The notes: generated by a model not told the origin, from the sequence alone. Shown: positions 44,958 to 56,895, numbered from the stretch's first letter. The stretch: 64,000 bases of DNA from Ricordea florida (GCA_949710005.1 OX453273.1:301001-365000); one strand, 5' to 3'. Numbers and translations: made by a program.

Positions 44958-45646
44958 AGCAAAGGTTGAATGAAAGCAAACTTCTGCAGGGCTAAAAATT
45001 GGCGGTCGCACGGTTGCCAGTGGCGACTTAATACTGACCAGGGCTACAAAAAGTTAAGGTTTGAACGCCTGATGTGCGACTATGCAACAGAATTTCGAAA
45101 AGTTGCAATGTAAATTATGCGAAGTACAAAGTTAAAAATAAAACTCGATATGTAGTTTAATTGGTGAATTTCTAGTTCTGAAGTGGAAATTCAGAGCCGT
45201 TTTAACAGAGATTTTAAGAGCGACCCATATTCAAAACATATAGACACCACTTTGACTTTGTGATTGCCACGTGACTCTCAAAAAATAAATGAGGGCTACT
45301 TCATTTTGGGATGGGCCACTAAGAATTCAAAGAAACTGGCCCAACTGACCACCAAGCACTGGAGTTAATTTTTAGCCCTGCTTCTGTCCATGTTTACATG
45401 AAGGCAAACCATTGTCCATGGGTGCATAGAAGGCAAACCACTGCCCATGTTTTTTGAACCTTGAGTTTGGACTTACCAAGCCCCAAATTCCCTGAGACAT
45501 TAACCTTCAGTTCAACCTTGAGTCAATGATAGAAACTTTGCATCAATAAATCTGAAAAGTTTAATGAACTGGTGCAAGTTAACTGCTGCCCTTTATCAGT
45601 GTTAATGCAGAATCAAGTTTCAAAATGAACATTTTACGATTTTAAA

Positions 45647-45889
45647 TTAACCCACAGTTGTATAAGCAACACAGTTTGTAAACTTCAATGGCAATGTAAC
45701 TTTCAAAATATCCGAATTGTCACCCTGGGCACTGTTTATACCTGTTTCCAAGTTAGTTACAATTTGGTAATTGAAATCCTCAGCACTCACATGAAAAGAC
45801 AGTGGTGAACCAATTCTGTGTGGTCCAAACTTGGTATTTATGTTTCTCAATGACTCAAGTTTTGGAGCAACTTTAGAATACCCCGCCAC
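45647..45889 (-). other. Unrecognised 80-codon open frame
   Basis: It reads LESLRNINTKFGPHRIGSPL and ends FTNCVAYTTVG with balanced, protein-like composition. It lies within the THAP-DDE element and its first codons fall in a MITE arm. No domain recognised; possibly captured sequence or chance. Confidence 0.2.
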
Positions 45890-45990
45890 TTCATTTACAT
45901 GTGTCGGTTTCTTTTAAAGAACGAGGCATATTACAATGGACTCTATTGTTATTCATCAGTATGTTAATGAAGTGGCGGGGTATTCTAAAG
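45871..45990. repeat. Hairpin MITE, 30-bp arms
   Basis: CTTTAGAATACCCCGCCACT at 45871 and its inverse ending at 45990, one mismatch, 60-base loop. Confidence 0.8.
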
Positions 45991-47228
45991 TCGTTTTCAA
46001 CTGTTTTCGTGTAAACTGTATTCGAAGATAGGTAACGCTCTTCTCTAAATTGAGAGCCACGCTTCAAAGTCGTTTTGATAGGCCTTGAAACATCGTCAAC
46101 CTTCGATTTCTTTTCTTGTGAATACAGGTAGCTTTTCCAGGGACTTACTCCATGGGATGTGTGTTGGATTTTTGGCCTTCGTGTGACAGAAAACCGACGT
46201 TAAAACTGAAGCGTAGCTTGTGCTCGCTGCCCTGTCGTCCGCCGTATTGGATTTTGTCCACCCCAGCCTCGTTTTTGTGTTTTAATCTAGGCGCTTGTGA
46301 CGAATGCGGGAAAGGTCTATTCTCCGATCCCCGATACCCGATACCTAATGAATACCCTGTTCTAGGCAGCTCGAAAGGATAACAACACCTTCTATCTTAC
46401 GATACACGATATTAATTACGGTGAACGTTTTTATAATGAATCGTGAAAGTGGCCGAATCAATTTTGTTTCGCTCCTGTAGAAACTACTGATGATTTGTTA
46501 TGACTAAGGCAATATACATAAGGACCCTCGGGATGGACAAAAGGATAAGAGCGCCATCGTTGCGAGATCCTTCCTTATGAAGGAAAAACGACATCGAAAC
46601 TGAATAGTGCCTCTTTCAAATGTCGTAGCTATTTCATTTTTGTATAATACCAGTTTGACTATCGTCCACCAGTCCTTATTCATAGAATTACAAAGGCAAC
46701 AAAGACAGATAGCTTTCAAGTTAAAAGGTTGCATGCATGAATTTCGTTCGCTTGCTATTTGCTTTACATCCTTTTTGACAGTTCTTATCTGTTTTATTTC
46801 CGACAAAGTGTTATGACGCAAACAGGTAAAAGCTAGCAAAATCCGTAACCTAAGATCTTGGTCATAACACAATACAGGTGAATAAAACAAAAGTTATATT
46901 GTTATTGAATTAGGTTAACCACAGTCACGCATGCCGTCGTTCATCAGGTCAAAAAACGCCAATTCAACTTGCATATGTAAAAAGTTGGTTTTAAATTCGT
47001 TCTATGCACTTAATTAAATTTTCATTTTATATTTTGTCTTTGAATTTTAAAGGGCTCTATCTTACCTCAAATGGGGTTAAAACCGAAGGAAGCACAGATG
47101 AGCGTACCTGAAAGGTTAACCTTTCATTCAGCCACCAACAACTTGCATGAAACAACCTGAAAATGGAAAATAACAAGTTATAGGTTATCAACAACAAAAT
47201 CAGTTTTACGAAGTAGATGAATAGACCC

Positions 47229-47428
47229 CTTATTCGCTTGTACATTTTGTTTTCCCAATACAGACCATGTGACGATATTCAGGAGATACGATCGTTTGTC
47301 TTGTTCATTAAAAATAGTGCATGCAAGCATGAATAAGTCTGCCTGCACTCAAGACAGAGGACCAAATCTTCAGAGTATCATTACGTGATCTGTATTGGGA
47401 AAACAAAATGTGCAAGTGAATAAGGTTT
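47229..47428. repeat. Foldback repeat, about 38-bp arms
   Basis: CCTTATTCGCTTGTACATTT and GTTTTCCCAATACAGA are mirrored at 47390-47428 (TCTGTATTGGGAAAACAAAA, TGTGCAAGTGAATAAGG). Confidence 0.65.
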
Positions 47429-47620
47429 ATCGGATTGCTTATCAACAACAAGGAAGAGATTTTAAAAGCCTTAATGTGAAAATAACTTACTCTTACGTAC
47501 TTGAGTCGACTCATCGAATTTGCAATAAAAATGCTGGTAAAAAAATCGATGGTTCACATGAACAGTAACACCTGATTTCTGGACAATAGTGTTGAATTAG
47601 AAGGTGACGAAAAGTCTTAC

Positions 47621-47992
47621 CTCTGAAATTTAAAAGAAACAATGTCCAAACCAGGCCAAATATCTTCACTTAAAATTATTTTGCTAAGAAACTGTAAGTT
47701 ATCCCGCGGGAAAACCACAGTCTTTTGCAAAGACAGCAGAGATCACCAACCTACTAACGCCAGTCTCTTGATATGGAAAGTGTGCTGGGATTCTCATTGG
47801 CTACTTTAAAAAATTTTCGCTTCTGATTGGCCAATTTCAGAGGTCGCTTTAGAGAAATTCCCGCCATTGGTGACGCAAGCTAAGATGGCTCCTGGCGTGA
47901 GATCCTTGAAAATGTTGAACCTATTTAGGGCACAATAATTCACACTTAGTTTGAAAACAAAGACGTCTCTGTTAATCAAACTTTGCTTAAAG
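47621..47992. promoter_or_regulatory. Candidate bidirectional promoter with divergent first exons
   Basis: CCAAT-type motifs lie at 47796-47800, 47826-47835 (ATTGGCCAAT) and 47863. A strong minus-strand donor (CAGAG|gtaaga) ends at 47621 and a strong plus-strand donor (AAAG|gtaaga) ends at 47992. The minus exon could be the non-coding leader of the cyclase gene (acceptor near 40039). The plus exon has only a 17-codon ORF starting MAPGVRSLK. Confidence 0.35.
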
Positions 47993-49205
47993 GTAAGACT
48001 TCTATCTTTCAAAAACATGATAAAAGAACAGTGGCTCGTTCAGTTGTATGAATAGGAAATTTTCTGGGTCTCAAGAGCCAGTGTCAATAGTGTTTAGCGC
48101 TCATTCTTAATCTAATCCTTTTAACATTGGTTTAAGAGAAGAAAGTCTTGCCTTCTGTCAAAGTCTAATCGGCAAAGATATGTTTGCTTCCAAGTTTCAC
48201 TGTAAATTGTGTCCTCAATTTATCCGAAAATTGTTGGGCTGCCAGATGGCTTCTGTTTTGCGAAATATTGGTCCTAGTTAAGGAGCAATAAATTACAATT
48301 TACTTTGGAAGCGAGAACGTTTCTGCCAGTCAACTTTTGCCAGAAAGTTCTCGGCAGCCTCACACTGTCGAGCTCATTCAAAGATGAAACTCATCTTAGG
48401 TTGTTCTGGATTAGGGATTAAAAAGGCGGGACGGTCTGTTTGCTTCTGCACTGAAAGACTTGACTAACTCTACGTCTTTCTGTTGGCGATAAATGATTGA
48501 AGATTTAAGTGATTGAAAAAGTAAAAAAAGTCAGTGTTATAACCTAAAACAAAGGAAAGAAAAGAACAACAGCGTTTTAAGAACGTTTTTGCCACGCAAA
48601 ATTGTTCTTATTTAGATTTCGTACAAGTATCGGCTCTATGTAATGGAAAAACTATATGAAAAGTGATATGGGTTTGGAAAAATTCATTCACGGGAAACAG
48701 GAGCTGGAAAGTGAAAGGAAAAATTCGTGCGTGCAAGAAAGCCAAAAAATGTCACGAAGAAGAAAACTCCTATTTTTACCATAATAACTGATCAAGTGTC
48801 AGTTCTGATCATTTTCACTCCTTACGAGATCAATACAGTCTTTACCGCACAGTTAGCAAAAATTGAGACAACTACCATTTTCAGAACAATGTCGATCTAA
48901 CACCAAATCTCTTACCTTACTAATACAGCAATGCTTGACATTTACTAAGGAGAATTACTATTGACATCTTAGGAGTAAAAGGCCTTAATAAAAGCAACAC
49001 TTTTGAGATTTCAAAGTTTATTTTTTTTGGGTCCCTGCCCCATACCTTCCAACATTATCATCTTTAATAAATGTTTAATAACATCTTTGAAGCGTTTTCC
49101 TCGCACGTCATCTTGTACCGAATTTATCACAAATGTCATAAAAGGAAGTGAGGAGGGGTGAGTAAATAGAGCTGAATATACATCGTGAGGCACGAAGCCT
49201 TAAAG
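47993..49205. other. Intergenic, nothing recognised
   Basis: AT-rich DNA without coding similarity on either strand that I can recognise. Confidence 0.4.
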
Positions 49206-49400
49206 TACGGACCATTGGAAAAGTGATTGGGGGGGGGGGGGGGGTGGGGGAATTTTCAGCTTGACGGATTTTTTTTTTTTGCTCACTGCTTGTGCAAGAA
49301 TTTTTTCTTAGGTGAAACCCTCTGCATCAATTTTTTTCAGACAAATATTGCTTTTTTGGAACAGTGAAATCTTGATTCATTATCTCTGTTTTTGTGCTTT
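49206..49400. repeat. Repeat beginning GGACCATTGGAAAAGTGAT with a G-run
   Basis: GGACCATTGGAAAAGTGAT precedes an 18-base G run; a second copy (GGACCATTAGAAAAGTGAT, G-rich) is at 51654-51690. Interspersed family. Confidence 0.6.
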
Positions 49401-49468
49401 ATAAATGTTTCTTCACTCACAACAGATCAACAGATCAAAGGATACAGGCCACTTTTTAATGCAAAATC

Positions 49469-50262
49469 TAGAGGTGACTATTGAGGTCATTTTGACTATT
49501 GCAATAGTATTGCGATAGTTGAAACACTATTGCGATAGTATTGCGATAGTAGGGATACTATTGCGATACTATTGCGATAGTACTGGTCAGAATTTTTTAA
49601 TCACTCAACAGTAGTAGCTAAAGTGTATGTTATATTTAACACCACCAATCTCTCCAATTAAGTTGAGAAATAAATTGACTTTGTAGACTCTGCTAAAGTC
49701 GAATCAGTCGATGGCTGCTGCAAATACGTTGCGTGTTTCCGTCGCACGTGGTCAGTTAGATTTGTATTGTTTCCGCAATACTTGAGTACCATTCTGCACA
49801 ACTTGCATCCAACTCTGGTTTTATCAAGGGGCTTGTCAGGCTCCTTTATAAACCCGACATGTTCCCATATGTTTGCCTTTCCCTTTCTGTTAGGAACGAT
49901 TTCAAAACACTCCGGTTGGCTCTTATCCACCATCTTTGTAGAACAGCAACAATCATTACTATGTACCCCCTTTATGAAATAGGAGAAGACAAACATGGCG
50001 GAGAAGTTTAAAGTTTATATATTTCGTGCTCCTTTTGTTGTGACAGCGCAAACAAGCAGCGAACATGGATTCTGACGTGTTTCTCTGTTAAAGAAGAAGG
50101 CTACAGTGGACTATTTTAATTTATTCAAAAACTATCGAAACTATCGATAGTTGTCGAAACTATCGCAATTGTTATCGATAGTTGGATTTGCAATCGATGC
50201 GTCGCTATCGGGACACTCGCTATCGCGATACATCGATATTTCGATGTATCGTTACACTCCTA
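49469..50262 (-). mobile_element. Non-autonomous hAT element, copy A
   Basis: The 794-bp element starts TAGAGGTGAC and ends GTTACACTCCTA, hAT-like imperfect terminal repeats, with many ACTATTGCGATAGT-type subterminal motifs. It holds a 112-codon frame (49996-49658) with a BED zinc finger. Flanks are GCAAAATC (49461-49468) and CATCAACT (50263-50270), which do not match each other; see copy B. Confidence 0.85.
49658..49996 (-). CDS. BED-type zinc-finger ORF, 112 aa, hAT exon relic
   Basis: The frame reads ANIWEHVGFIKEPDKPLDK then VGCKLCRMVLKYCGNNTNLT and DHVRRKHATYLQ: a CxxC...HxxxxH BED finger, the DNA-binding part of hAT transposases. The catalytic RNase H-like part is missing, so by itself it cannot transpose. 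The copy at 52171-52509 differs by one visible residue (KMVDKSQ against KMADKSQ). Confidence 0.8.
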   Translation of the reverse strand: MFVFSYFIKGVHSNDCCCSTKMVDKSQPECFEIVPNRKGKANIWEHVGFIKEPDKPLDKTRVGCKLCRMVLKYCGNNTNLTDHVRRKHATYLQQPSTDSTLAESTKSIYFST

Positions 50263-50682
50263 CATCAACTAAGAGATAAAATGTTCCAATCATTCCTGTC
50301 TCCGCTTGGGCCAAAAAGTGCATAGTCGACCGGTTCTCTTCTTTAGAAAGCTCATAGTCGTGCGCAGTTATTTACGAAACAAACCAGCAATAAAACGGGG
50401 AGTAAAGAAACACGTCTGACAGCCGTGCTAATTGAAACTAACTATTATCATTATTATCAAGGTGAATTAATCAACATGACAGGGGCGTGGGACAAAGAAA
50501 AATTCTGAGTCCCCGACAGAAAATTCACCATCTTTATAAAAATATCATCATTATTGTCATATTATTATTTTTTATTATCAAATGATTATTGTTATTAGTA
50601 TTATTATCATTATCATTATTTTCTTTATCATTAAGACAATTTGGTCTATTTAAACAATGGAGTGTTTCTGTCGAGGAACTGT

Positions 50683-51375
50683 CGGCTGATAGTTGCCCCG
50701 CGGAAATTTGCTTTTTTTAAAACTAATATTACCCTGTACCAGATGTTTTGCTTGGAAATTTTTTCTTCGCGAAAGAGAGAGCAAGCCGCGAAGCCGCGAA
50801 GTCGCGAGACCGCAACAATTTTCTTCGTGAAAGAGAGAGAGCAAGCCGCGAAGCGGCGACAACGAGGAAGAAAGAGGGAAAAACCTATGGTTACCTTGGC
50901 CTCGAATCTCACTTTCATGCAGACGACAGGGCTAGTTTCTGACCCTCGGGCGTTGATTGGTTGACACAAACGCAAAGCAATTTGACTGGGTAGTTTGATT
51001 GTAACTACATCCGCTTAAAGAAATAGCGGCTGATAAGCACGTGTTTGCTAAATTGCCATTAGTCTCCTTTCTATTAGCAATTTGACGCGTTTGACAGCTG
51101 TCGTCTGCATGAAAGTGAGATTCGAGGCCAAGGTAACCAGAGGGTTTTCTCTCTCTCCTCGTTGCATCGCGTCTCGTTGGAGCAGCTTCGCGGCTTGCTC
51201 CCTCTTTCGCGAAGAAAAATTTCGAGAAAAACCTCTAGAACCAGGAAAGTAAACAAATATTTGCAAATATGCTAAGCTTCTAAGGCAAAAAGCTATAAGC
51301 TTCTAAGGCAAATATGCTAGTTCTAAGAACATCAAATTTCCAAGGGGCAACTATCAGACCGATAGTTCAGAGACA
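50683..51375. mobile_element. Nested TIR element inside the inverted spacer
   Basis: The ends GAACTGTCGGCTGATAGTTG and CAACTATCAGACCGATAGTTC are imperfect inverted copies. Further in, CGCGAAAGAGAGAGCAAGCC and CCTTGGCCTCGAATCTCAC/GTGAGATTCGAGGCCAAGG form long inverted arms (50754-50925 with 51095-51235). Confidence 0.65.
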
Positions 51376-51904
51376 TTAAAACTGTACTGTCTTTTTTGTT
51401 CACCACTAAATTTCTTCCGCACGCCAGTTCAAAAAGAATTGAAACCCACTAAATGCAGATCAAATCAAATATTCTGATTCATGAGTACCTTGTTTTTTTG
51501 TGGAGTACAGCCTCATTAACAAGGATAGATACATCTTCTTTGCGGACCTCGGAAGGGCACTATGAGCTGACCAATAAGAATCGGAGAAAATTTGTAGGTG
51601 AACTATAAACGAAAATAGATATCCTCCTCACGGAGTCAATTTATAAGGGATGGACCATTAGAAAAGTGATGGGGAGTGGGGGGGAGGAAATTCATGCAAG
51701 AGAAAATGCCAAGAAAAAATAGTGCAAATAAGGTAAAGAAAAAAATTCATGCAGAAGAAAGGTCCAATTGTGACTTTTATTTGATATATAAAATTTGCCA
51801 GTTACATTAAATAGTGCACTAAAGTGTTTTCATCACACTGCATGAAATAATGACAAATATAAGGCGACATAAATTAATTCATACTACAATAACCAAGATT
51901 TTGC

Positions 51905-52687
51905 TAGGAGTGTAACGATACATCGAAATATCGATGTATCGCGATAGCGAGTGTCCCGATAGCGACGCATCGATTGCAAATCCAACTATCGATAACAATT
52001 GCGATAGTTTCGACAACTATCGATAGTTTCGATAGTTTTTGAATAAATTAAAATAGTCCACTGTAGCCTTCTTCTTTAACAGAGAAACACGTCAGAATCC
52101 ATGTTCGCTGCTTGTTTGCGCTGTCACAACAAAAGGAGCACGAAATATATAAACTTTAAACTTCTCCGCCATGTTTGTCTTCTCCTATTTCATAAAGGGG
52201 GTACATAGTAATGATTGTTGCTGTTCTACAAAGATGGCGGATAAGAGCCAACCGGAGTGTTTTGAAATCGTTCCTAACAGAAAGGGAAAGGCAAACATAT
52301 GGGAACATGTCGGGTTTATAAAGGAGCCTGACAAGCCCCTTGATAAAACCAGAGTTGGATGCAAGTTGTGCAGAATGGTACTCAAGTATTGCGGAAACAA
52401 TACAAATCTAACTGACCACGTGCGACGGAAACACGCAACGTATTTGCAGCAGCCATCGACTGATTCGACTTTAGCAGAGTCTACAAAGTCAATTTATTTC
52501 TCAACTTAATTGGAGAGATTGGTGGTGTTAAATATAACATACACTTTAGCTACTACTGTTGAGTGATTAAAAAATTCTGACCAGTACTATCGCAATAGTA
52601 TCGCAATAGTATCCCTACTATCGCAATACTATCGCAATAGTGTTTCAACTATTGCAATAGTCAAAATGACCTCAATAGTCACCTCTA
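51905..52687 (+). mobile_element. Non-autonomous hAT element, copy B (inverted)
   Basis: Inverted, nearly identical partner of copy A (783 bp). Flanks are GATTTTGC (51897-51904) and AGTTGATG (52688-52695), the reverse complements of copy A's outer and inner flanks respectively. Confidence 0.85.
52171..52509 (+). CDS. BED-type zinc-finger ORF, 112 aa, second copy
   Basis: Same protein as 49658-49996 apart from one visible residue. Conservation of the frame in both copies reflects recent common origin, not proven function. Confidence 0.8.
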   Translation: MFVFSYFIKGVHSNDCCCSTKMADKSQPECFEIVPNRKGKANIWEHVGFIKEPDKPLDKTRVGCKLCRMVLKYCGNNTNLTDHVRRKHATYLQQPSTDSTLAESTKSIYFST

Positions 52688-52797
52688 AGTTGATGGAAGC
52701 TAGATTATTATTTCCACGGCATTTGCATATGGGCAAATCAGCCGCCTGGAATGAATTATACAGCCTCGACCACAATACGCCTTGCCAAGCAAGACAC

Positions 52798-52837
52798 ACC
52801 CTATTGTCCACCCTATTGTCCACCCTATTGTCTTCGC
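52798..52837. repeat. Tandem repeat CACCCTATTGTC x3
   Basis: Three copies of a 12-base unit in tandem. Confidence 0.85.
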
Positions 52838-53289
52838 AGTTCGTCGCCTTATATTTGCCTAACAAAAACAAAGCGCGGAAATTCGAGGATCGCTTATTAC
52901 TCTAATAGTACGGCTACATACTAACTACTAATGATTTCAGGCGATATATTCACCCGCAACCCGGAACTACATCTACGACTCTAAATCTAAAACCAAAATA
53001 TCCCGCTCCGAAATGCCCTAAATGTGAAAAGGGGGTACAGAAAAATCACAAGCGGATTGTGTGCGAAAAATATTTTAATTTCATTCACTTACGGTGAGCG
53101 GATACTACGGCCTTTAAAAATATCAGAGCAGATCGGCGTGCTGTTAGCTGGATATGCCCCCGATGTCTGCTGTCAGAACTGCCTTTTCATGGCTGCTGTG
53201 ACCTAGACGTATCTGGCTTATTGTTCGAGGGTGGTGATGAAATGGCGTCCTCCTAGATATCTCTAGCGATGGAAGGTAAATTCAACTAG

Positions 53290-56045
53290 CTCAAACTGGT
53301 GCAACTAAACACTCAATCCATGGCTTCAACTTTTTGAACGAATTCGCTCTCGTTGTAAACAAATAATACCCATTGGTATAGTAACACTGAGTGGATGAAA
53401 AATAATAAAAAGCTGTTAGAATAAGTCTCACTTCCGGGTTTCTCTAGGAAATTTCGAAATCGAAATATTATCAGAGGAGGTGGCGTAAGCGCTTATATAC
53501 GGGGCACAACAAAATATAAACGCAGGATCGACATTGAAAATATCCAGCCCGAATACGAACATTTATGGCTCGAATTCCAGGAAAGAACAAACACAGCAAG
53601 CTTTTGCTGGGAACTTTTTACCGGTCTGAGGCTTTGTATTAGCTCGCTGTTTGGCTGGACAAACTTGAAGATCTCCTGAGACACATCACAGCACAATGGG
53701 ATGGTCTTCTGGTCGGCTTAACCGGGGACCTGAACTTTGACCTGCTGGGGATTTCTGATGCCCCTAAGCGGCGCTATACCTCCTTACTTGACACTTAAAA
53801 CCTCAACCGGATCACAGACAAGCCCACGAGAATAACCCGGAAATCGCGTAACCTGCTCGATCACATTATTCTTAATGATGTCGTGATGCTCCGCGGAATT
53901 ATGAGCGATCATGATGGTCCTTTTGCCTGTGCAAACATCCGGATATCTCGTTACCAGCCGTACAAGAATTTTAGGGAGAAGGCATTCCTAGAGGACCTGG
54001 CGACAGTACCATGCAATATTGTTATGGCATCTCTAGTTCAGCCAATGGAAATGGATGTATTTTTTTGACTCACTATGTTGCTAAGCCAACAAAATGGCGG
54101 CCTAGTGAGTCTCGTTTTAATACAACCATATTGATTCAGTATAATTATGCCATATGGTGTTTAGAATAACTGCTTGATCTTTTGAAAGTGTTGAGTTTAG
54201 AAACTTGATTCTTTATCATTTTTCAATAAATCAGGAAACAAGAGTGCGAATAAATTTTTTTTTTTGAGCAACTTTTTATATTCTGGGAGCAACTTTTGAG
54301 GGTATTTTTGGGCAACTTTTAAAGAATTTTTGAGCAGAATCTATCTATGCCTACGCATGAGACGCCCTCCCGCCCCATGGATGGACTCTGATGTCATTTG
54401 CACCCTACAGGCACAAAGATATTCCCTCAGGAGAGAAGCACATCAAACTGATTCCACATCGTCTTGGTCTTATTTTCGTGAGATACGCAACAAGATAAAG
54501 AGTGCGGTACGGAAAGCTCGGAAGACGTTCATGGAACATGCCCCTCGGCCCTAGTAAATCCAAGGATATCTGGCAAGTTGTGCACCGTCTCCTGAACCCT
54601 TCTCACCAACCACTGCGTTTTAATCCTGAAATACTAAACTCACATTTTTCGTCTACCGCGAAACGCACGCTTCAAAATGCTGAATCCGTAACTGTTGATG
54701 AGTTGTACGAATTCATTCGTAGTCGACAGGACAAAGAGGACTCTTTCCGACTCAGAAATGTCAACCATGGGGAAATACTTTATGTTCTTATGCATCTAAG
54801 AAGTGATTGCTCTACCGGGCCGGATCACGGAAATCCAGGCTCGCTTAGTGAATTGAAGCAAGCTGTAGACTATTTAACTTTCCCATTAACTTCCATAATT
54901 AATGCCTGTATATCCAAGGCGTATTTTCCGCGTGCATGGAAAGTGGCACGGATAAGACCCATCCCGAAAATTGATACACCTACTACAGAGGACCAGCTTC
55001 GGCCGGTATCTATTCTTCCAGTCCTCTCTAAAGTTTTTGAAAAGCTTGCCGCCAATCAAATGGCGGATTTCTGTGAAGAGAAAGCTGTTATTAGAGACAT
55101 CATCTCCAGCTTCAGTAAAGGTCATTCGACTGCTAGTACCACAAGGCTCCATTCTCGGTCCAATGTTGTTCAATCTTTATGTCGCTGATCTCTAAGATAA
55201 CCTCCCTGCTACAGTTAGCAGCCTTCAATATATATGCAGACGACACCACTATTTATAGCAGCTGCCCAGTACCAAGCATCACGTCGAAGGTGGGGCACCT
55301 GAATACAGCCCTGAGGAACCTCGGCAGCTGGTCGGACGAGTGCAGTCTTGCCCTGAACTCTTCAGTCGAAGACGAAGGCAATGTTAGTAACGACGCAGCA
55401 TATGGCCCGTAGGCACTCCCTTAATGCTTTTCCGCTTGGTCTGAAGATATCTGATGCCCGCTAGAGCGCCAGACAGTCTCTAAGCTTTTCGGCGTCCACT
55501 TAGACTCTCATCTGAAGTGGGATCACCATGTTAACCAACTTCTCAAGTCCTGCTATGGAACACCTCGGACGCTAAGAAAACGTAAACATTTTACTGACTT
55601 TAAGCTCCGAAAATATTTAATAGAAACACTCATTTTATCTAAATTGATTTATTGCGATACAGTATTTTATCCGCTTCCTAAATTCTTTCTAGTAAGATTG
55701 CAATGTTTGCAATTTGCTATATATATGGCCAGTTTGTATCTCTACAATACCATGTTTAAAATAAATTCCTGTAAGTGAACTTACTAATAGGGACTACTCT
55801 ATGCTAAAACTAACTTAGAAATCACTTTATAGCACCCCCTTGCCTTCTTATCTAAGTTAAAACAACTATGTCTTAGATCTAACTCAGCAACCAGATTAGT
55901 GGTCCCTCCTACTTAGGGTACTTTTCAACATTCAGCAACTATACTTTTTAATTCTCTACCCGCAAATGCAAGAAATTGTTCCGATTTTCGTCTTTTTTGC
56001 ACCCATTGTAAGGAACACTTAAAATCACGCGCACGTGCCACGTAT
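53290..56045 (+). pseudogene. Decayed non-LTR retrotransposon (Jockey/CR1-like): endonuclease and RT
   Basis: Broken frames give RGGGVSAYIRGTTKYKR and IENIQPEYEHLWLEFQ (AP endonuclease start), LTGDLNFDLLGISDAP and LLDHIILNDV (endonuclease). RT parts follow: APWMDSDVICTLQ (54370), GEILYVLMHLRSDCSTGPD, FPRAWKVARIRPIPK, LRPVSILPVLSKVFEKL, then VPQGSILGPMLFNLYVADL and IYADDTTIYSSC (the active-site YADD near 55230). The tail has LDSHLKWDHHVNQLLKSCY and TILFNSLPANARNCSDF. A non-coding insert of roughly 280 bases splits it near 54040-54320. Stops and shifts throughout. Confidence 0.85.
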
Positions 56046-56344
56046 TAAGCTCTAAATAAATTGAATCTGAAGATTCGCTTTAGGAACCTTTCAGTTACAG
56101 TGTTTATCCTTTTTTCAGCACTTGCGAATACCGTCCTATTTCTTGTGTTTGCACCCTATGTAAGGAAAATTTAGTTAAGCACATGCGACGCTGCGATACA
56201 TATTAAAATGTCAATAGTTAGTCATATGTTAGTGTTTTATTATATGGCTACAATAGCACGCGCGCTCTGATTGGCTGCTGAGCGGGCAAGATTTTCTTGT
56301 AATTACCGGGCATTATGAAAATTTTTCAAAAAATATTTTTTCCT

Positions 56345-56895
56345 TAAATTTAGGCACAAGCAAGAAGTGCGTACACAAGGTTGAAACGAATATGGAACTC
56401 AAGAAGGTCATGAGAAGAACAAAGATAAAACTCTATAAGACATTAGTACTTTCGGTTTTGTTGTACGGTTGTGAGAGTTGGAAGATGAATAAGGAAGATG
56501 GCAAGACGTTAGACGTATTCCAACAGAAGTGTTTGAGAAAATTATTCTAAAGATTCGTTGGGAAGATCATGTGACGAACGAAGAGGTGCCGAAAAGAGCA
56601 GACATGGAGCAATTGAGCTGTGAAGTGAAGAGAAGGCGTTGGAAAATGATTGGCCTCGTGTTGAGGCAGGACAAAGAGAATGGTTGCAACACAGCATTGA
56701 CCTGGGCACCAGAAGGCAAAATAAGCGTGGAAGACCGAAAACAACATGGCAAAGGACTGTGGAGAAGGAGAGAGGCGAGGCGGGTTGAGGACCTGGGAAG
56801 AGATGTGGTCAAAGGCACTGAACAGGGAAAAGTGGAAAATTGACGTGAAGGCCCTATGTGCCACCAGGCACGAGGAGGACAGGTAACAGGTAACA
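56345..56895 (+). pseudogene. Non-LTR reverse transcriptase C-terminal fragment
   Basis: Frames read RLKRIWNSRR, LYGCESWKMN, then RRRWKMIGLVLRQDKENGCN and NKRGRPKTTWQRTVEKERGE, WRTWEEMWSKALNREKWKI. This is the known tail of endonuclease-reverse transcriptases with the GRPKTTW motif. Unlike the element to its left in tail type, so a separate insertion. Confidence 0.75.

Larger units (their letters stand above)
43432..46322 (+). mobile_element. THAP-DDE DNA transposon with terminal inverted repeats
   Basis: The left end (ATAGACCTTTTCCGCATTCG, then TCACAAGC) is mirrored on the right (GCTTGTGACGAATGCGG, then AAAGGTCTATTCTCC); similarity continues inward for about 80 bases (GTTGGACAAAATC, ATGGCGGA). 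The span encloses the THAP/DDE pseudogene and a 30-bp-arm hairpin at 45871-45990. THAP plus DDE_4-type transposase suggests the ISL2EU-like group; I could not fix the target duplication. Confidence 0.7.

Noticed and set aside
46504-46890. 128-codon minus-strand frame
   Set aside because: No recognisable motif or splice context; likely chance in AT-rich DNA.
49500-49590. Spaced ACTATTGCGATAGT repeats looked like a CRISPR or operator array
   Set aside because: They are subterminal repeats of the hAT element and recur in its inverted copy; eukaryotic context excludes CRISPR.
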